Notes: generated by a model from the letters alone, not told the origin. Numbered from the stretch's first letter, positions 1 through 10,428 are shown. The stretch: DNA of 64,000 nucleotides from Luteimonas sp. BLCC-B24 (GCF_028550595.1 NZ_JAQQGN010000006.1:124001-188000), one strand, 5' to 3'. Translations and numbers: made by a program.

Positions 1-13
1 TGCTCACGGTCAT
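1..13 (-). CDS. pilQ: PilQ secretin, first codons only (partial)
   Basis: On the minus strand an ATG lies 14 bases after the pilP stop, preceded by a purine-rich GAGGGGAAGC stretch that can act as a ribosome binding site. Only about four codons (Met-Thr-Val-Ser) fall inside the window, so the protein itself cannot be recognised. The call is inferred from position: in pilMNOPQ operons the gene after pilP encodes the outer-membrane secretin through which the pilus exits. Confidence 0.6.
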
Positions 14-27
14 CTTGCTTCCCCTCA

Positions 28-567
28 TCAATTTTCGTTCAGCGCGAGCGATGCCGGGCGTTCCAACCACCCGCCGGCGCCATCGGGCACGAGCTCGACA
101 AGCTCGATGCGATTTTCATTGACCGATGTCACGCGGCCATCGTTCTGCCCCAGATAGTTCCCCGCCCCGATGCGATAGGTCACCTTGTCAGGTGCCAGCA
201 CGAGTCCGACGATGCGCCCGCCGGCACCGATCGTGCCGACCATGGACAGGCTGTCGAGCGGGAACTGCTCGGTGATTTCCTTGCGCCGGTTGGAGTCCGG
301 ACGCGGACCGCTGCCACTGTCGGCGTCGGTGAAGGCGTTACTGAAGGGATCCCGGATACCCTGCGCGGAATACTCGAAGGTCTCGAACTGCTGCATCACC
401 GGCAGCGGCTCGAGGGCCGGTGCAGGACGCTGCTTCACTTCGTCCACCCACTGCTCGAGATTCGGCGCGTCGCCCGGGGTGCTGGATACGCCGCGGCCGC
501 AGCCGACGAGCGCCACTGCGATCACGACCAGGGCCACGCCGCGCGCCATGTCTGTACTCATCGGCAT
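28..567 (-). CDS. pilP: Type IV pilus inner-membrane lipoprotein PilP
   Basis: PilP is a lipoprotein of the alignment complex that links the inner-membrane PilN/PilO pair to the periplasmic part of the PilQ secretin. About 179 residues. The N-terminus is a short hydrophobic signal ending in a lipobox-like LVGC, after which the mature protein would start at Cys. A linker and a C-terminal beta-rich region (about residues 95-165) follow, consistent with the PilP homology domain. The start is ambiguous: GTG at 570, ATG at 567 (one-base TGATG overlap with the pilO stop), 561 or 546. The ATG at 546 leaves the most typical short signal peptide. Fourth gene of pilMNOPQ, translationally coupled to pilO. 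No promoter of its own is visible. Confidence 0.93.
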   Translation of the reverse strand: MPMSTDMARGVALVVIAVALVGCGRGVSSTPGDAPNLEQWVDEVKQRPAPALEPLPVMQQFETFEYSAQGIRDPFSNAFTDADSGSGPRPDSNRRKEITEQFPLDSLSMVGTIGAGGRIVGLVLAPDKVTYRIGAGNYLGQNDGRVTSVNENRIELVELVPDGAGGWLERPASLALNEN

Positions 568-1238
568 CACTGCGCTCCCCCGGTGGCCTGATCAGCGTCC
601 GTCTGGGCAGGTGTCTCGTCCTCGTCCAGATAACGATAGGTCTTCACGGTCCCCGAGAGTTCGAGGCTCGAATTCGGACCGATCGCGGCGAGACCGTCGC
701 CTCCGCCCCCGCGCGGCTTCAGCGAGATGTCGTGCATGGTCATGATCACCACGCGGGGCAATGAAGCGACGCCACTGACGAATGCGCCGAACTGGTGATA
801 CGTGCCCACCATGCGCAACGCGATCGGCTGTTCGGCGTAGAACTCGCGCGGCGATTCCGGTCCCGGCCGGAACAGGTCGTTCTGGATGCCGGTCGCGATC
901 GCCGTCTGCGAAATGTCGACGATCAGATCCGGCATCTCGGTCTTGCTCGGCAACTGGCGCAGCATCTGCTGCAGCTGCTGTTCCATCTGCGCGAGCTGCT
1001 GCTTCAACGGCTCGAGATTGGCGGCCCGTCCCTGCTTGGTCTCGAAATCTTGGCGCAGCGTGCGCTCCTGCGCTTCGAGCCCCTGCAGTTCGTCGCCCTT
1101 GTCGCGCGTCAGCACGTACCAGAGCAGGCCGAACAGCAGCAGACCGACCAGAATGCAGGCGCCGATCTTGTACTCGCGCGGCCAGACACCGGTGTTGTTG
1201 AAGTCCAGCTCGCGCAGGGACATCTTCTTCTTGCTCAC
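567..1238 (-). CDS. pilO: Type IV pilus assembly protein PilO
   Basis: Bitopic inner-membrane protein that heterodimerises with PilN and binds PilP, forming the periplasmic alignment complex. 223 residues: a short cytoplasmic N-terminus, one membrane segment at about residues 25-42 (ILVGLLLFGLLWYVL), a coiled coil rich in Gln, Leu and Glu at about 50-95, then the ferredoxin-like periplasmic domain containing the family-typical TYHQFGAFVSGVASLPRVV. A GTG at 1238 overlaps the pilN stop (GTGA) and has a GGAG purine stretch upstream; an internal ATG at 1223 is the alternative. Length and layout fit the family. Confidence 0.95.
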   Translation of the reverse strand: MSKKKMSLRELDFNNTGVWPREYKIGACILVGLLLFGLLWYVLTRDKGDELQGLEAQERTLRQDFETKQGRAANLEPLKQQLAQMEQQLQQMLRQLPSKTEMPDLIVDISQTAIATGIQNDLFRPGPESPREFYAEQPIALRMVGTYHQFGAFVSGVASLPRVVIMTMHDISLKPRGGGGDGLAAIGPNSSLELSGTVKTYRYLDEDETPAQTDADQATGGAQ

Positions 1239-1881
1239 GAGGCGGCTCCTTCAGCAACCGGCGCCGGTGCATCGACCGGGGCCGTGCCATCGACGGGCGT
1301 CGCGGGGTCGAGCGTGCCTGCGGCCTCGGCTTCCTTCGCGGCCGGCGTCGACAGCTGGACGTTCAGGGTGAACGCATACGGCAGACCGGGCACGCCGTCC
1401 TGGGCTTCGATGACGGTCAGCTGCGCGTTCGACATCCAGCCGGATGCATCGAGTGAACGCATGTAGGTACTGACCCGGGCGTTGGACTGCGAACGCCCCT
1501 CGAGCGTCAGACGCTGACCTTCCTGCTTCAGCGAGGTGAGCAGGACGCCGTCCGGAATCGTGCGCACCAGCTGGTCGAACAGATGCACCATCTGCGAGCG
1601 GTTGCCCTGCAGCTCTTCGATCACCGCCTTGCGGGCGAGCAGCTGCGCGCGCTGCCGATCGAGTGCATCGATCTCGGCGATCTCGCGGTCGAGTTCGACG
1701 ATCTTCTGCTCGAGAAACGCGTTGCGTTCACGCTGGCCGTCGATCTGCGCGTTGTAGTAGGTGTTGACCAGGAACCACAGCGCGAAACCCGCCACTGCGG
1801 CGATGCCCAGCATGAGCCCGAATTCCTTCTGCCGCTGCTTTCGCCGTTCGGCGCGCCACGGGAGGAGATTGATCCTTGCCA

Positions 1882-1882
<1 letters not shown>
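1235..1882 (-). CDS. pilN: Type IV pilus assembly protein PilN
   Basis: PilN binds cytoplasmic PilM through its N-terminal tail and pairs with PilO in the periplasm. 215 residues starting MARINLLPWR, the conserved INLLPWR motif that docks on PilM; this fixes the start at 1882. A membrane segment at about residues 23-42, a coiled coil at about 45-95 and a periplasmic ferredoxin-like domain follow. The C-terminus is a Pro/Ala-rich tail. The start codon overlaps the pilM stop by one base (TGATG). Second gene of the operon. Confidence 0.96.
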
Positions 1883-2991
<1,109 letters not shown>

Positions 2992-3117
2992 TTAAATAAC
3001 GGACTTTTAAGCCGATAGCAACAAGCGCGATACATCCGACGCGGTACGGAACCGCGCCCTGAAAGCGCTTCCAGCGGGTCTGCGGGCTGGTGCAAGGCCC
3101 GAGAGCGGCGCCTCCCC

Positions 3118-3123
3118 TATACT
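3118..3123 (+). promoter_or_regulatory. -10 element TATACT of ponA
   Basis: TATACT is a five-of-six match to the sigma-70 -10 hexamer. No clear -35 is seen. A start seven bases downstream would put the mRNA 5' end near 3130, directly at the ATG of 3132, so the transcript would be leaderless or begin translation at the ATG of 3147. Confidence 0.5.
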
Positions 3124-3131
3124 GCGCCGCC

Positions 3132-5672
3132 ATGAGACCTGCCCCGATGTCGCCACGCCCGTCCCGGCTCCGCCGCTTCCTGCGGTGGACCCTCGTCCTG
3201 CTGCTCGCACTGGCGCTCCTGGGAGCCGTGGCCGCCGGCATCCTCTATACCGCGGTGGCGTCGAAGCTGCCGGATGTCGAAGCCTTGCGCGACATCGAGA
3301 TGCAGGAGCCACTCTATGTGTATGCACAGGACGGCCGGCTGATCGCGCTGTTCGGAGAAACCCGGCGCTATCCGGTCAAGATCGAGGACGTGCCCGAGCG
3401 CCTGAAGCAGGCGTTCCTGGCGACCGAGGACGCCCGGTTCTACGAACACAGCGGCATCGACTACCGCGGCGTCGCGCGTGCGCTGTGGCTGCTGGCGACG
3501 ACCAACGATCGGCGCGTGCCCGGCGGGTCCACCATCACCCAGCAGGTGGCGCGCCAGTTCTTCCTGAGCTCGGAATACAGCTTCACGCGCAAGTTCGCGG
3601 AGATGCTGCTCGCGCGCAAGATGGAGCGCAACCTCACGAAGGACGAGATCTTCGAGCTCTATCTCAACAAGAGCTTCTTCGGCAATCGCGCCTACGGCAT
3701 CGCGGCGGCGGCCGAGTTCTATTACGGCAAGTCGCTGGACGCGCTCGATCTCGACGAGATGGCCTCCCTCGCGGCGATTCCGAAGTTCCCGTCCAGCGGC
3801 AATCCGCTGAGCAATCCCGAGCGCGCCAAGGAACGCCGGGATGTCTACGTGCTGGCGCGGATGCAGGAGCTGGGCTTCATCAGCGCCCAGGAAGCCGCGG
3901 CGGCACGCGCGGTCGAGATGCACGCCACGCCCCACGAACGGCCGATCGAGGTCTATGCGCCGTACGTGGCCGAGATGGTGCGTCTGGAAATGGTGGCCCG
4001 CTACGGCGGTGACGTCCTGACCCGCGGCTACCACGTCACCACGACGATCAACCCGACGATGCAGGCGGCGGCCGAGCTCGCGGTCCGTAACGGCCTGTCG
4101 ACCTATGACCGGCGCCACGGCTGGGTGAAGCCGGCCGAGACCTACGAGCTCGCCGCTGACGAGGACACGGCCACGACGGCACGCCGGCTGCGCGGCGTCG
4201 CCCCCCAGGGCGGCATGTTGCCGGCCATCGTCGTGCGCAGCGGCGACGGCACGGCCGATGTCGTGCTGGCCGACGGCTCGACCCTGACCCTGGACGCCGC
4301 CAGCAGCCGCTGGACCGGGCGCGCGCCCTCGGCGTTGCTGAGCCGCGGCGACCTGACCCGCGTGCGGCGTATCGAGACGCCGGCGCGCAGCGCCGCAGGC
4401 AACGATGGAGACACGCCGCCGCCGACCGTCACCTGGCAGCTCGACCAGCTGCCGCGGGCCCAGGCCACTCTGGTGTCGATGGAGCCCTCGGACGGGGCGG
4501 TGCGCGCCCTGATCGGCGGCTTCAGTTTTGCGGGCAGCAATTTCAACCGGGCCACCCAGTCGCGCCGCCAGCCGGGCTCGAGTTTCAAGCCCTTCGTGTT
4601 CGCTGCCGCATTCGAGAAGGGATTCAATCCCGCCTCCATCGTTCTGGACGCGCCGGTGCTGTTCCGCATGCGGCATGGCCAGGACTGGCGCCCGCAGAAT
4701 TCCGACGGCCGCTTCCTCGGCCCGATGCGGCTGCGCGAGGCGCTCGTGCAATCGCGCAATCTCGTCGCGGTGCGCCTGCTGGATGCGATCGGTGTCGACT
4801 ACGCGCGCCGGTACATCAGTCACTTCGGCTTCGAGGAATCGCAGCTGCCACCGAACCTCTCGATCGCGCTGGGCACGCCCTCGCTGACGCCGCTCGACGT
4901 CACCCGCGGCTATGCGGTGTTCTCCAACGGCGGGTTCCGGGTGACGCCCTGGTTCATCGACGAGGTCCGCGACCGGGAAGGTCGACTGATCTTCAAGGAG
5001 AACGCCCCACGCGCCTGCCCCGGCTGCGGCGGGAACGGCGCGCCCGGCCAGGCCTCGACCCCCTCCCACGTGGTGGACGGCTTCAACTTCGGTCCGGCGG
5101 CCGAGGCGCGCACCGTCACGTCGGCGCCCGAAACGCCGGTCGAGCCACCGGCCCCGCGCGAGGACGGCGCTGCGCCGGTGATGGCGCCACGCGCGATCGA
5201 CGAGCGCGTCGCCTACCAGATGATTTCGATGATGCGCGACGTCGTGCGTCGCGGCACCGGCACCGCGGCGCGCGTGCTGGAGCGCGAGGACGTCGGCGGC
5301 AAGACCGGATCGACCAACGAGCACCGCGACGCCTGGTTCTCCGGCTTCGGGGGGAACCTGGTGACCTCGGTCTGGGTGGGCCGCGACGACAACCGCTCGC
5401 TCGGCTTCCGCGAGTACGGCGGCCGCGCCGCGCTGCCGATCTGGATCGACTTCATGCGTGTCGCCCTGGACGGCGTGCCCGAGGCCAGCAACGAGCCCCC
5501 TGAAGGCATGGTGCGGGTGGCGGTCAGCGCGGGCGGCCGCCTGCTGCCGACGACCGCCGAGAGCGGCGGCATCATCGAGTACGTCAAGGCAGAAGACCTC
5601 GAACGCATGGAGTCGGAGATCGATCTGCGGATCGACGACGTGCCGTCCGAGGAGGCATTCGACATCTTTTGA
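3132..5672 (+). CDS. mrcA: Penicillin-binding protein 1A (bifunctional transglycosylase/transpeptidase)
   Basis: Inner-membrane, periplasm-facing enzyme that polymerises lipid II and cross-links peptidoglycan. 846 residues: a basic cytoplasmic tail, a membrane helix at about residues 16-40, a GT51 domain with the catalytic-Glu motif [15 protein letters not shown] and [15 protein letters not shown], an OB-like insert, then the transpeptidase with SSFK (Ser near residue 483), the SRN motif in [11 protein letters not shown], and KTGST near 725. The length is typical of class A PBPs. Two starts are possible: ATG at 3132 and ATG at 3147; neither has a Shine-Dalgarno sequence. Also known as ponA. 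Divergent from pilM, the usual Xanthomonadales arrangement. Confidence 0.97.
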   Translation: MRPAPMSPRPSRLRRFLRWTLVLLLALALLGAVAAGILYTAVASKLPDVEALRDIEMQEPLYVYAQDGRLIALFGETRRYPVKIEDVPERLKQAFLATEDARFYEHSGIDYRGVARALWLLATTNDRRVPGGSTITQQVARQFFLSSEYSFTRKFAEMLLARKMERNLTKDEIFELYLNKSFFGNRAYGIAAAAEFYYGKSLDALDLDEMASLAAIPKFPSSGNPLSNPERAKERRDVYVLARMQELGFISAQEAAAARAVEMHATPHERPIEVYAPYVAEMVRLEMVARYGGDVLTRGYHVTTTINPTMQAAAELAVRNGLSTYDRRHGWVKPAETYELAADEDTATTARRLRGVAPQGGMLPAIVVRSGDGTADVVLADGSTLTLDAASSRWTGRAPSALLSRGDLTRVRRIETPARSAAGNDGDTPPPTVTWQLDQLPRAQATLVSMEPSDGAVRALIGGFSFAGSNFNRATQSRRQPGSSFKPFVFAAAFEKGFNPASIVLDAPVLFRMRHGQDWRPQNSDGRFLGPMRLREALVQSRNLVAVRLLDAIGVDYARRYISHFGFEESQLPPNLSIALGTPSLTPLDVTRGYAVFSNGGFRVTPWFIDEVRDREGRLIFKENAPRACPGCGGNGAPGQASTPSHVVDGFNFGPAAEARTVTSAPETPVEPPAPREDGAAPVMAPRAIDERVAYQMISMMRDVVRRGTGTAARVLEREDVGGKTGSTNEHRDAWFSGFGGNLVTSVWVGRDDNRSLGFREYGGRAALPIWIDFMRVALDGVPEASNEPPEGMVRVAVSAGGRLLPTTAESGGIIEYVKAEDLERMESEIDLRIDDVPSEEAFDIF

Positions 5673-6036
5673 AGGCCCATCGATCGCCTCCGCCCGGCGG
5701 CGGAACGATCGATGGCCGTCCACCGGGTGCGGCGAGGCAGGCCGGGCGACGCCGCCGCACTCGAGCGGACGGCAGACACGCGACGTGTGCGGGCCGAACC
5801 CCGTTGCTCGCCGCCTATGGGCGCTTGCGGCGGTCGGCCCGCACAGCGCCGCCTTCGGCAAGCCGGGCCGCTTCGAGCCGGTGCGCACGCTCCGCCGGGT
5901 GGTTCACGTCCGCACCCGGACTTCAAAACGTGTACACATCGGATGCGTCCGTCATGAGTGGGTCGGCCCAGCGATCGACCCGCGATGCGCAGACGTCCGG
6001 GCGGCCTGTCGGACCATTCGCGCTTCGACGCTCACA

Positions 6037-6060
6037 CGGGCTTCAGCCTCCTGAAGCCCG
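6037..6060. terminator. Perfect 10-bp hairpin without T tract
   Basis: CGGGCTTCAG (6037-6046) and CTGAAGCCCG (6051-6060) are exact inverted repeats around a 4-base loop. No run of T follows on either strand, so it is not a classical intrinsic terminator. It may stabilise the mrcA mRNA 3' end or mark a protein-binding site upstream of the 6084 promoter. Confidence 0.35.
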
Positions 6061-6083
6061 GCAGATGACCGGCGGTTGCCGTG

Positions 6084-6111
6084 TTGACGCGTCACGCGTC
6101 CGGGGTAGAGT
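6084..6111 (+). promoter_or_regulatory. Sigma-70-type promoter of the gene at 6134
   Basis: TTGACG (6084-6089) and TAGAGT (6106-6111) are separated by 16 bases. The predicted start near 6118 leaves a short leader containing the GACGGGGG ribosome binding site ahead of the ATG at 6134. Confidence 0.6.
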
Positions 6112-6133
6112 CGATCCCTGTAATCGACGGGGG

Positions 6134-6793
6134 ATGCGCATGGGCCACGCACGTCAGCACGCGGAAACGCGCACGCGCGAACGGCGCCATCGGCTGGCGC
6201 ATGAGGCGGCGCGTCTGATGGTCGAGAGCGGGATTCGCGACTACCACCAGGCGAAGCTGAAGGCGGCGGCCCGGTTGGGCATCCACGACGATGCCTCACT
6301 GCCTCGCAATCGTGAGATCGAAGACGCGTTGAGGGAGCACCAACGCCTGTTCAGTGGTCCGCAGCACCTGACGGGTCTGCAGGAACGGCGGCAGGCTGCG
6401 CTGCGCGCGATGGCGTTCTTCTCGGACTTCGACCCCAGACTCGTAGGCCCCGTGCTCGAAGGCACCGCCGATGCACACGCCCCCGTGGCGCTCCATCTGC
6501 ACGCCGAACCGGCGGAGTCGGTGGCGCGATTCCTGGATGAGCATGGCATTCCGGCGGAGTCGCGCGTGCGGCGCCTGCGCCTCGATCGTCAGCGCGCGGC
6601 GGACGTCGATGTCTGGGTGTTTTCGGCCGAGGGGCTCAGCTTCGACCTGACGGTCTTGCCCCCGCAGTGCCTGCGCCAGGCGCCCCTGTCCGCGATCGAC
6701 GAGCGCCCGATGCGTCGCGCATCGCGCAGCCAGCTCGAACACCTGCTCACGATGGAGCTTGGGGGCTCCATCGCCGGGTCCGCGATGGAGTGA
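6134..6793 (+). CDS. Conserved hypothetical protein
   Basis: 219 residues, soluble, no signal peptide or membrane segment. The N-terminal half (HAETRTRERRHRLAHEAARL) is strongly basic and helical; the C-terminal half has an alternating strand/helix pattern including LEGTADAHAPVALHLHAEP and FDLTVLPPQCLRQAPLSAID. From memory, proteins of this type occur next to housekeeping genes in gammaproteobacteria and are sometimes mislabelled as UDP-N-acetylmuramate-alanine ligase, but no Mur ligase ATP-binding motif is present, so that name is not used. A nucleotidyltransferase-like fold is conceivable from the G-T-A-D stretch; this is a guess. Start: ATG at 6134 with GGGGG upstream, or ATG at 6140. Confidence 0.8.
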   Translation: MRMGHARQHAETRTRERRHRLAHEAARLMVESGIRDYHQAKLKAAARLGIHDDASLPRNREIEDALREHQRLFSGPQHLTGLQERRQAALRAMAFFSDFDPRLVGPVLEGTADAHAPVALHLHAEPAESVARFLDEHGIPAESRVRRLRLDRQRAADVDVWVFSAEGLSFDLTVLPPQCLRQAPLSAIDERPMRRASRSQLEHLLTMELGGSIAGSAME

Positions 6794-6849
6794 GCCCGCG
6801 GATGCCGGGACGGGCGCGCCCCTGAAGGCCGAAGTCCGGCAGCCGGCAG

Positions 6850-7305
6850 TTACTCGGCCACGATCTGCGCGTTCGCACCGCTGCCGAACACGCGCGCACG
6901 GGCACCGACACGCAGGTTGTCGACACTGGCGGCGCGAATCGCCGACTCGCCCCCCTCGTCGAAGCGCAACATCACCATGTAGGCGGTCACGGTGCGCGCG
7001 CCGGCGGTCGGGGCCGTAGCGGCGTTCACCAGGTCGCCCGCGGCGCTGTTGGCGACGTCGTAAGCCTCGTACGTGTACTCGCCGGTGACCCGAGACGCGG
7101 CGCGCCCGGCCATGCGGCCCAGCGCCCGTCCGAAGGCCCCCGACGACCGCGACGGCGCCTGGGGCGCGGCGGCGGCCTCGACCTGCATCGGGGTGATCCC
7201 CGTGATCACGCCACTACGGAATGTCATCTCCTGGGCCATCGCGGGGCCCGCGAGCGCTGCCAGACCACATGCCATCACGGCAGCCCGCATCCATTTCATC
7301 GCCAT
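6850..7305 (-). CDS. Small secreted protein of unknown function
   Basis: 151 residues with a clear Sec signal peptide (MAMKWMRAAVMACGLAALAG, cleavage after Ala-Met-Ala, mature start Gln-Glu). The mature part has an Ala/Gly-rich stretch (SSGAFGRALGRMAGRAA) that could be a short membrane-associated or glycine-zipper-like segment, then a beta-rich C-terminal region ending VGARARVFGSGANAQIV, reminiscent of outer-membrane lipoproteins of the SlyB type but without a lipobox Cys. The start at 7305 is chosen because GAGGA lies eight bases upstream. Convergent with the gene ending at 6793. Function not recognised. Confidence 0.75.
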   Translation of the reverse strand: MAMKWMRAAVMACGLAALAGPAMAQEMTFRSGVITGITPMQVEAAAAPQAPSRSSGAFGRALGRMAGRAASRVTGEYTYEAYDVANSAAGDLVNAATAPTAGARTVTAYMVMLRFDEGGESAIRAASVDNLRVGARARVFGSGANAQIVAE

Positions 7306-7467
7306 ACGTGTCGTCCTCGACGTTGCACTTCCGCTGCGCGGCCCCGCATCCATTCGCGATGCAATGACATCCACGCTCCAGGGGCCAGTGTGCGTGAACG
7401 CCGCCGTGCACGACGCCGGAAGACTGGCGAACGACGTGTCGGACTTTTCCGCTGTGCACGCCGCCTT

Positions 7468-7501
7468 AAAACGACAAGGGCGACCCGGAGGCCGCCCTTG
7501 T
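7468..7501 (-). terminator. Intrinsic terminator of gltA
   Basis: ACAAGGGCG (7474-7482) pairs with CGCCCTTGT (7493-7501) and the stem continues with partial pairing towards a CGGA loop. On the minus strand it is followed by CGTTTTAA. It lies about 30 bases after the gltA stop. Confidence 0.75.
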
Positions 7502-7533
7502 ACGCACGCTGTCGCAGTGAACGCGCGAACGCG

Positions 7534-8835
7534 TCAGCGCTTGTCGTCGGCGACGTAGTCGCGAACGTCGTAGCCGGTGTAGATCTGCCGCGGACGGCCG
7601 ATCTTGGCCTCCGGGTCGACCTGCTGCTCGAGCCAGTGCGCGACCCAGCCGGCGGTGCGGCCGATCGCGAACATGACGGTGAACATCTCGGTCGGGATCT
7701 TCAGCGCCTTGTAGATAATGCCGCTGTAGAAATCCACGTTCGGATAGAGCTTGCGTTCGACGAAATAATCGTCCTTCAGCGCCGCTTCCTCGAGCTTCAT
7801 CGCCACGTCCAGCAGCGGATCATTGATGCCCAGCTCGCCCAGGACCTTGTGGGTCATCTCGCGGATGATCTTCGCGCGCGGGTCGAAGTTCTTGTACACG
7901 CGGTGGCCGAAGCCCATCAGGCGGAAGGGGTCGTTCTTGTCCTTCGCGCGCAGCACCGCCTTTTCGACGTTGTCCGCGGTGCCGATTTCGGCCAGCTGCT
8001 TGAGCACCGCTTCGTTGGCGCCGCCGTGGGCGGGGCCCCACAGCGCGGTGATGCCGGCAGCGACGGACGCGTACGGATTCGCACCGGTCGAACCGACCAG
8101 GCGCACGGTCGAGGTCGACGCGTTCTGCTCGTGATCGGCGTGCAGGATGAAGAGGAGATCCATCGCCTTGGCGACGACCGGATTGAGCTCCAGCGGCTCG
8201 CTCGGCATCTCGAACATCATGTGCAGGAAGCGGTCGACGTAGCCGAGGCTGTTGCGCGGGTAGCGGATCGGCTGGCCGATCGAATAGCGGTACGCGGCCG
8301 CAGCCAGCGTCGGCACCTTGGCGATCAGGCGGATCGCGGCGAGGCGACGCTGCTCGGGATCCTGCAGATCCAGCGTGTCGTGATAGAACGCCGACATCGA
8401 GGCGACCGAGGCGGCGAGCATCGCCATCGGGTGCGCGTCGTGACGGAAGCCCTGCAGGAAGCTCTTGAGCGACTCGTGCATCATCGTGTGATGCGTGACC
8501 TCGTGCTCGAACTTGGCGAATTCGTCCTTGTTCGGCAGTTCGCCCGCCTGCAGCAGATAGGCGACCTCGAGGAAGCTCGACTTCTCCGCCAGCTGGTCGA
8601 TCGGGTACCCGCGGTACAGCAGCACGCCTTCGTCGCCGTCGATGTAGGTGATCGCGGACTTGCAGCTGGCGGTCGCGGTGAAGCCGGAGTCGTAGGTGAA
8701 GCAGCCGGTCTCCTTGGGCAGCTTCGAGATGTCGATGCAGGGATTGCCGAGCGTGCCGTGCAGGACGGGCAGCGTCACCGTCTTGCCGGCGGCATCGAGC
8801 GTGACCTGATCGAGCTTGGAATTGGATTCAGACAC
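7534..8835 (-). CDS. gltA: Citrate synthase (type II)
   Basis: Condenses oxaloacetate and acetyl-CoA to citrate at the entry of the TCA cycle; cytoplasmic. 433 residues, the usual length of the hexameric Gram-negative enzyme. Active-site signatures are present in order: [20 protein letters not shown] (first catalytic His), [13 protein letters not shown] (second His), [14 protein letters not shown] (oxaloacetate-binding His and Arg) and NVDFYSGI (catalytic Asp). Start: GTG at 8835, preceded by AGGAG at normal spacing, is preferred over the ATG at 8850, which itself overlaps that ribosome binding site. Monocistronic, with its own terminator. A GATAAT at 8908-8913 (minus) is a possible -10. Confidence 0.97.
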   Translation of the reverse strand: MSESNSKLDQVTLDAAGKTVTLPVLHGTLGNPCIDISKLPKETGCFTYDSGFTATASCKSAITYIDGDEGVLLYRGYPIDQLAEKSSFLEVAYLLQAGELPNKDEFAKFEHEVTHHTMMHESLKSFLQGFRHDAHPMAMLAASVASMSAFYHDTLDLQDPEQRRLAAIRLIAKVPTLAAAAYRYSIGQPIRYPRNSLGYVDRFLHMMFEMPSEPLELNPVVAKAMDLLFILHADHEQNASTSTVRLVGSTGANPYASVAAGITALWGPAHGGANEAVLKQLAEIGTADNVEKAVLRAKDKNDPFRLMGFGHRVYKNFDPRAKIIREMTHKVLGELGINDPLLDVAMKLEEAALKDDYFVERKLYPNVDFYSGIIYKALKIPTEMFTVMFAIGRTAGWVAHWLEQQVDPEAKIGRPRQIYTGYDVRDYVADDKR

Positions 8836-9021
8836 TCTGGGGCTCCTCATTTCTCCGGACGTCTCTGCATCCGGCCTGGCGGGCGCGGCGAATGCCGCAA
8901 CGCGTCAATTATCGCATAGGCCCCGCCGGCGACGCCGTCACGAGGCCTTGCACGAAAGTCGAACACGGACGCGCCCGCCGCATCGAAATGACGCAGCGGG
9001 CGCGAGGACCACAAACGCAGA

Positions 9022-9041
9022 CGGCCGCCCGCAGGCGGCCG
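9022..9041 (-). terminator. Hairpin downstream of rpmE2
   Basis: CGGCCGCC (9022-9029) and GGCGGCCG (9034-9041) form an 8-bp stem with a 4-base loop about 20 bases after the rpmE2 stop. The following minus-strand sequence (TCTGCGTTTG) is only weakly T-rich. Confidence 0.55.
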
Positions 9042-9064
9042 CCGGACATCGCGGGATGGCGCGA

Positions 9065-9316
9065 TTACTTCGCGTAACGGCGACGGAACTTGTCGACGCG
9101 GCCGCTGGTGTCCATGATCTTGTTCTGCCCGGTGTAGAACGGGTGCGTCGCGGACGACACTTCGATCTTGATCAGCGGGTACTCGTTGCCGTCTTCCCAC
9201 TGGATCGTTTCCTTCGCCGAAGCGGCCAGGGTCGAGCGGGTCAGGAACTTGAAGCCATCGGACGTGACGTCCTGGAAGACGACTTCACGGTAATCGGGGT
9301 GGATGTCGGCCTTCAT
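9065..9316 (-). CDS. rpmE2: 50S ribosomal protein bL31 type B
   Basis: Ribosomal protein bL31 at the central protuberance and intersubunit bridge. 83 residues starting [17 protein letters not shown] and ending KFRRRYAK. It belongs to the type B (YkgM/RpmE2) subfamily: the zinc-binding Cys motif of type A bL31 is absent and the protein has no Cys. In many bacteria the type B paralogue is induced under zinc limitation through Zur. No recognisable Zur box is seen here, so constitutive use is equally possible. A TAAAAT about 40 bases upstream on the minus strand may be a -10. Confidence 0.96.
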   Translation of the reverse strand: MKADIHPDYREVVFQDVTSDGFKFLTRSTLAASAKETIQWEDGNEYPLIKIEVSSATHPFYTGQNKIMDTSGRVDKFRRRYAK

Positions 9317-9388
9317 GGCGGGCACCAAAGTTGCGCAAGGGAAGAGCGGCATTTTAGCTCGTTGATCCTCCCTGCGCAAGCGGCCCGA

Positions 9389-10327
9389 TCAGACCGTCTG
9401 GAGCGCCTCGCGCACCAGCGTGTGGAACCGGTCCCGGTCGTAGCGCATGAGCAGGGTCGCGTTGTCGGGACGGCCGAGCTGTCGCTGCCAGTCGACGATG
9501 GTGGCGCCGCGCGCCGGACCGTGATCGGTGACCACATCGATCGGACGCGTGACCGTTTCCTCGGCACCTTCCGGCGCCAGCACCCAGGCCATGGCCAGCG
9601 CGTCGGCCGAGTGCCAGTCATCGCCGCGGCGGTCGGCCGACCATTCGCGGGTCTTGCGCGAGATCGCTTCATAGAACCGGGCGCGCTCGCCGCCCGCATG
9701 CATCCACGCCACCACCTGATCGTGCGGCAGGCCGTGGGCCACGGTGGCCTCCCAGTCCGACAGCTCGAAATGCGGGAACGCCTCGAACACGATCTTCGCG
9801 GCTTCGGGATCGAAAAAGACGTTGAACTCGGCCGATGGCGTGATGTTGCCGTGGCCGGTGACGGCGCCGGCCATGGTGACGAACCGTGCGATCCGCGTCG
9901 GCAGCGAAGGGTCGAGTTTCAGTGCGAGCGCCACATTGGTCAGCGGCCCGAGCGCGACCAGTACCAGGCGCCCGGCGTGCACGTGCGACAGGCGCACGAT
10001 CGCCAGCGCCGCGTGCTCCTGTTCGGCGTGATGCCCGGCCGGGGTGTAGCCGATGTCGCCGAATCCGTCATTGCCATGCACGTAGGCCGCATCCGGCGCG
10101 GCGTGCAACAGCGGCGCTGCACTGCCGGGAAAGACCGGAACCTCCGTGCGTCCGACGATCTCGCAGAGCTTCAGGGCGTTCGCGGTCGTGTGCGCCAGCC
10201 CCACGTTGCCCGCGGCGATGGTCAGGCCCACGACGTCGTGACGCGAATCGGCGAACGCCATCAGCAGCGCGAGCGCGTCGTCGACGCCGGGGTCGGTATC
10301 GATGAGGAGCGGAATCGTATCGGTCAT
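9389..10327 (-). CDS. Inosine-uridine preferring nucleoside hydrolase family protein
   Basis: Ca2+-dependent N-glycosidase family that splits ribonucleosides into base and ribose for salvage. 312 residues, the typical length. The N-terminal metal-binding signature LIDTDPGVDDALALLMAF is intact. Downstream VHGNDGFGDIGY and FVTMAGAVTGHGNITPSAEFN match the substrate- and metal-binding loops, and the conserved C-terminal Asp lies near DDWHSADALAMAW. Substrate preference cannot be read from sequence. Single gene; a CATAAT at 10333-10338 (minus) directly abuts the start codon, suggesting a leaderless mRNA. Confidence 0.93.
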   Translation of the reverse strand: MTDTIPLLIDTDPGVDDALALLMAFADSRHDVVGLTIAAGNVGLAHTTANALKLCEIVGRTEVPVFPGSAAPLLHAAPDAAYVHGNDGFGDIGYTPAGHHAEQEHAALAIVRLSHVHAGRLVLVALGPLTNVALALKLDPSLPTRIARFVTMAGAVTGHGNITPSAEFNVFFDPEAAKIVFEAFPHFELSDWEATVAHGLPHDQVVAWMHAGGERARFYEAISRKTREWSADRRGDDWHSADALAMAWVLAPEGAEETVTRPIDVVTDHGPARGATIVDWQRQLGRPDNATLLMRYDRDRFHTLVREALQTV

Positions 10328-10332
10328 GCGCC

Positions 10333-10338
10333 ATTATG
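10333..10338 (-). promoter_or_regulatory. -10 element CATAAT of the nucleoside hydrolase gene
   Basis: CATAAT on the minus strand ends five bases before the start codon at 10327. A transcript starting seven bases downstream would begin at or next to the A of the ATG. No clear -35 is seen. Confidence 0.4.
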
Positions 10339-10428
10339 GCGTTGCCGCCCGCGCCTTGCATCGCGTCGCCCCGGTCGCGTCCCTGTTCTCCCGGAAATCA
10401 TGGTCCCCACAGCTCGCGCAGGGCGACA

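Larger units (their letters stand above)
5673..6133. other. 461-base intergenic region between mrcA and the next gene
   Basis: No convincing gene is seen; reading frames here are Arg/Pro-rich without domain features. Two structures stand out: a perfect 10-bp stem with a 4-base loop at 6037-6060, and a sigma-70-type promoter at 6084-6111 driving the gene at 6134. Confidence 0.6.

Noticed and set aside
3117-5888. A frame of about 920 codons on the minus strand opposite mrcA
   Set aside because: Antisense of an intact class A PBP gene; composition is Arg/His/Gly-rich and non-protein-like.
8836-8850. ATG at 8850 as the start of gltA
   Set aside because: It overlaps the AGGAG that serves the GTG at 8835; the resulting extra residues (MRSPR) are not typical of citrate synthase.
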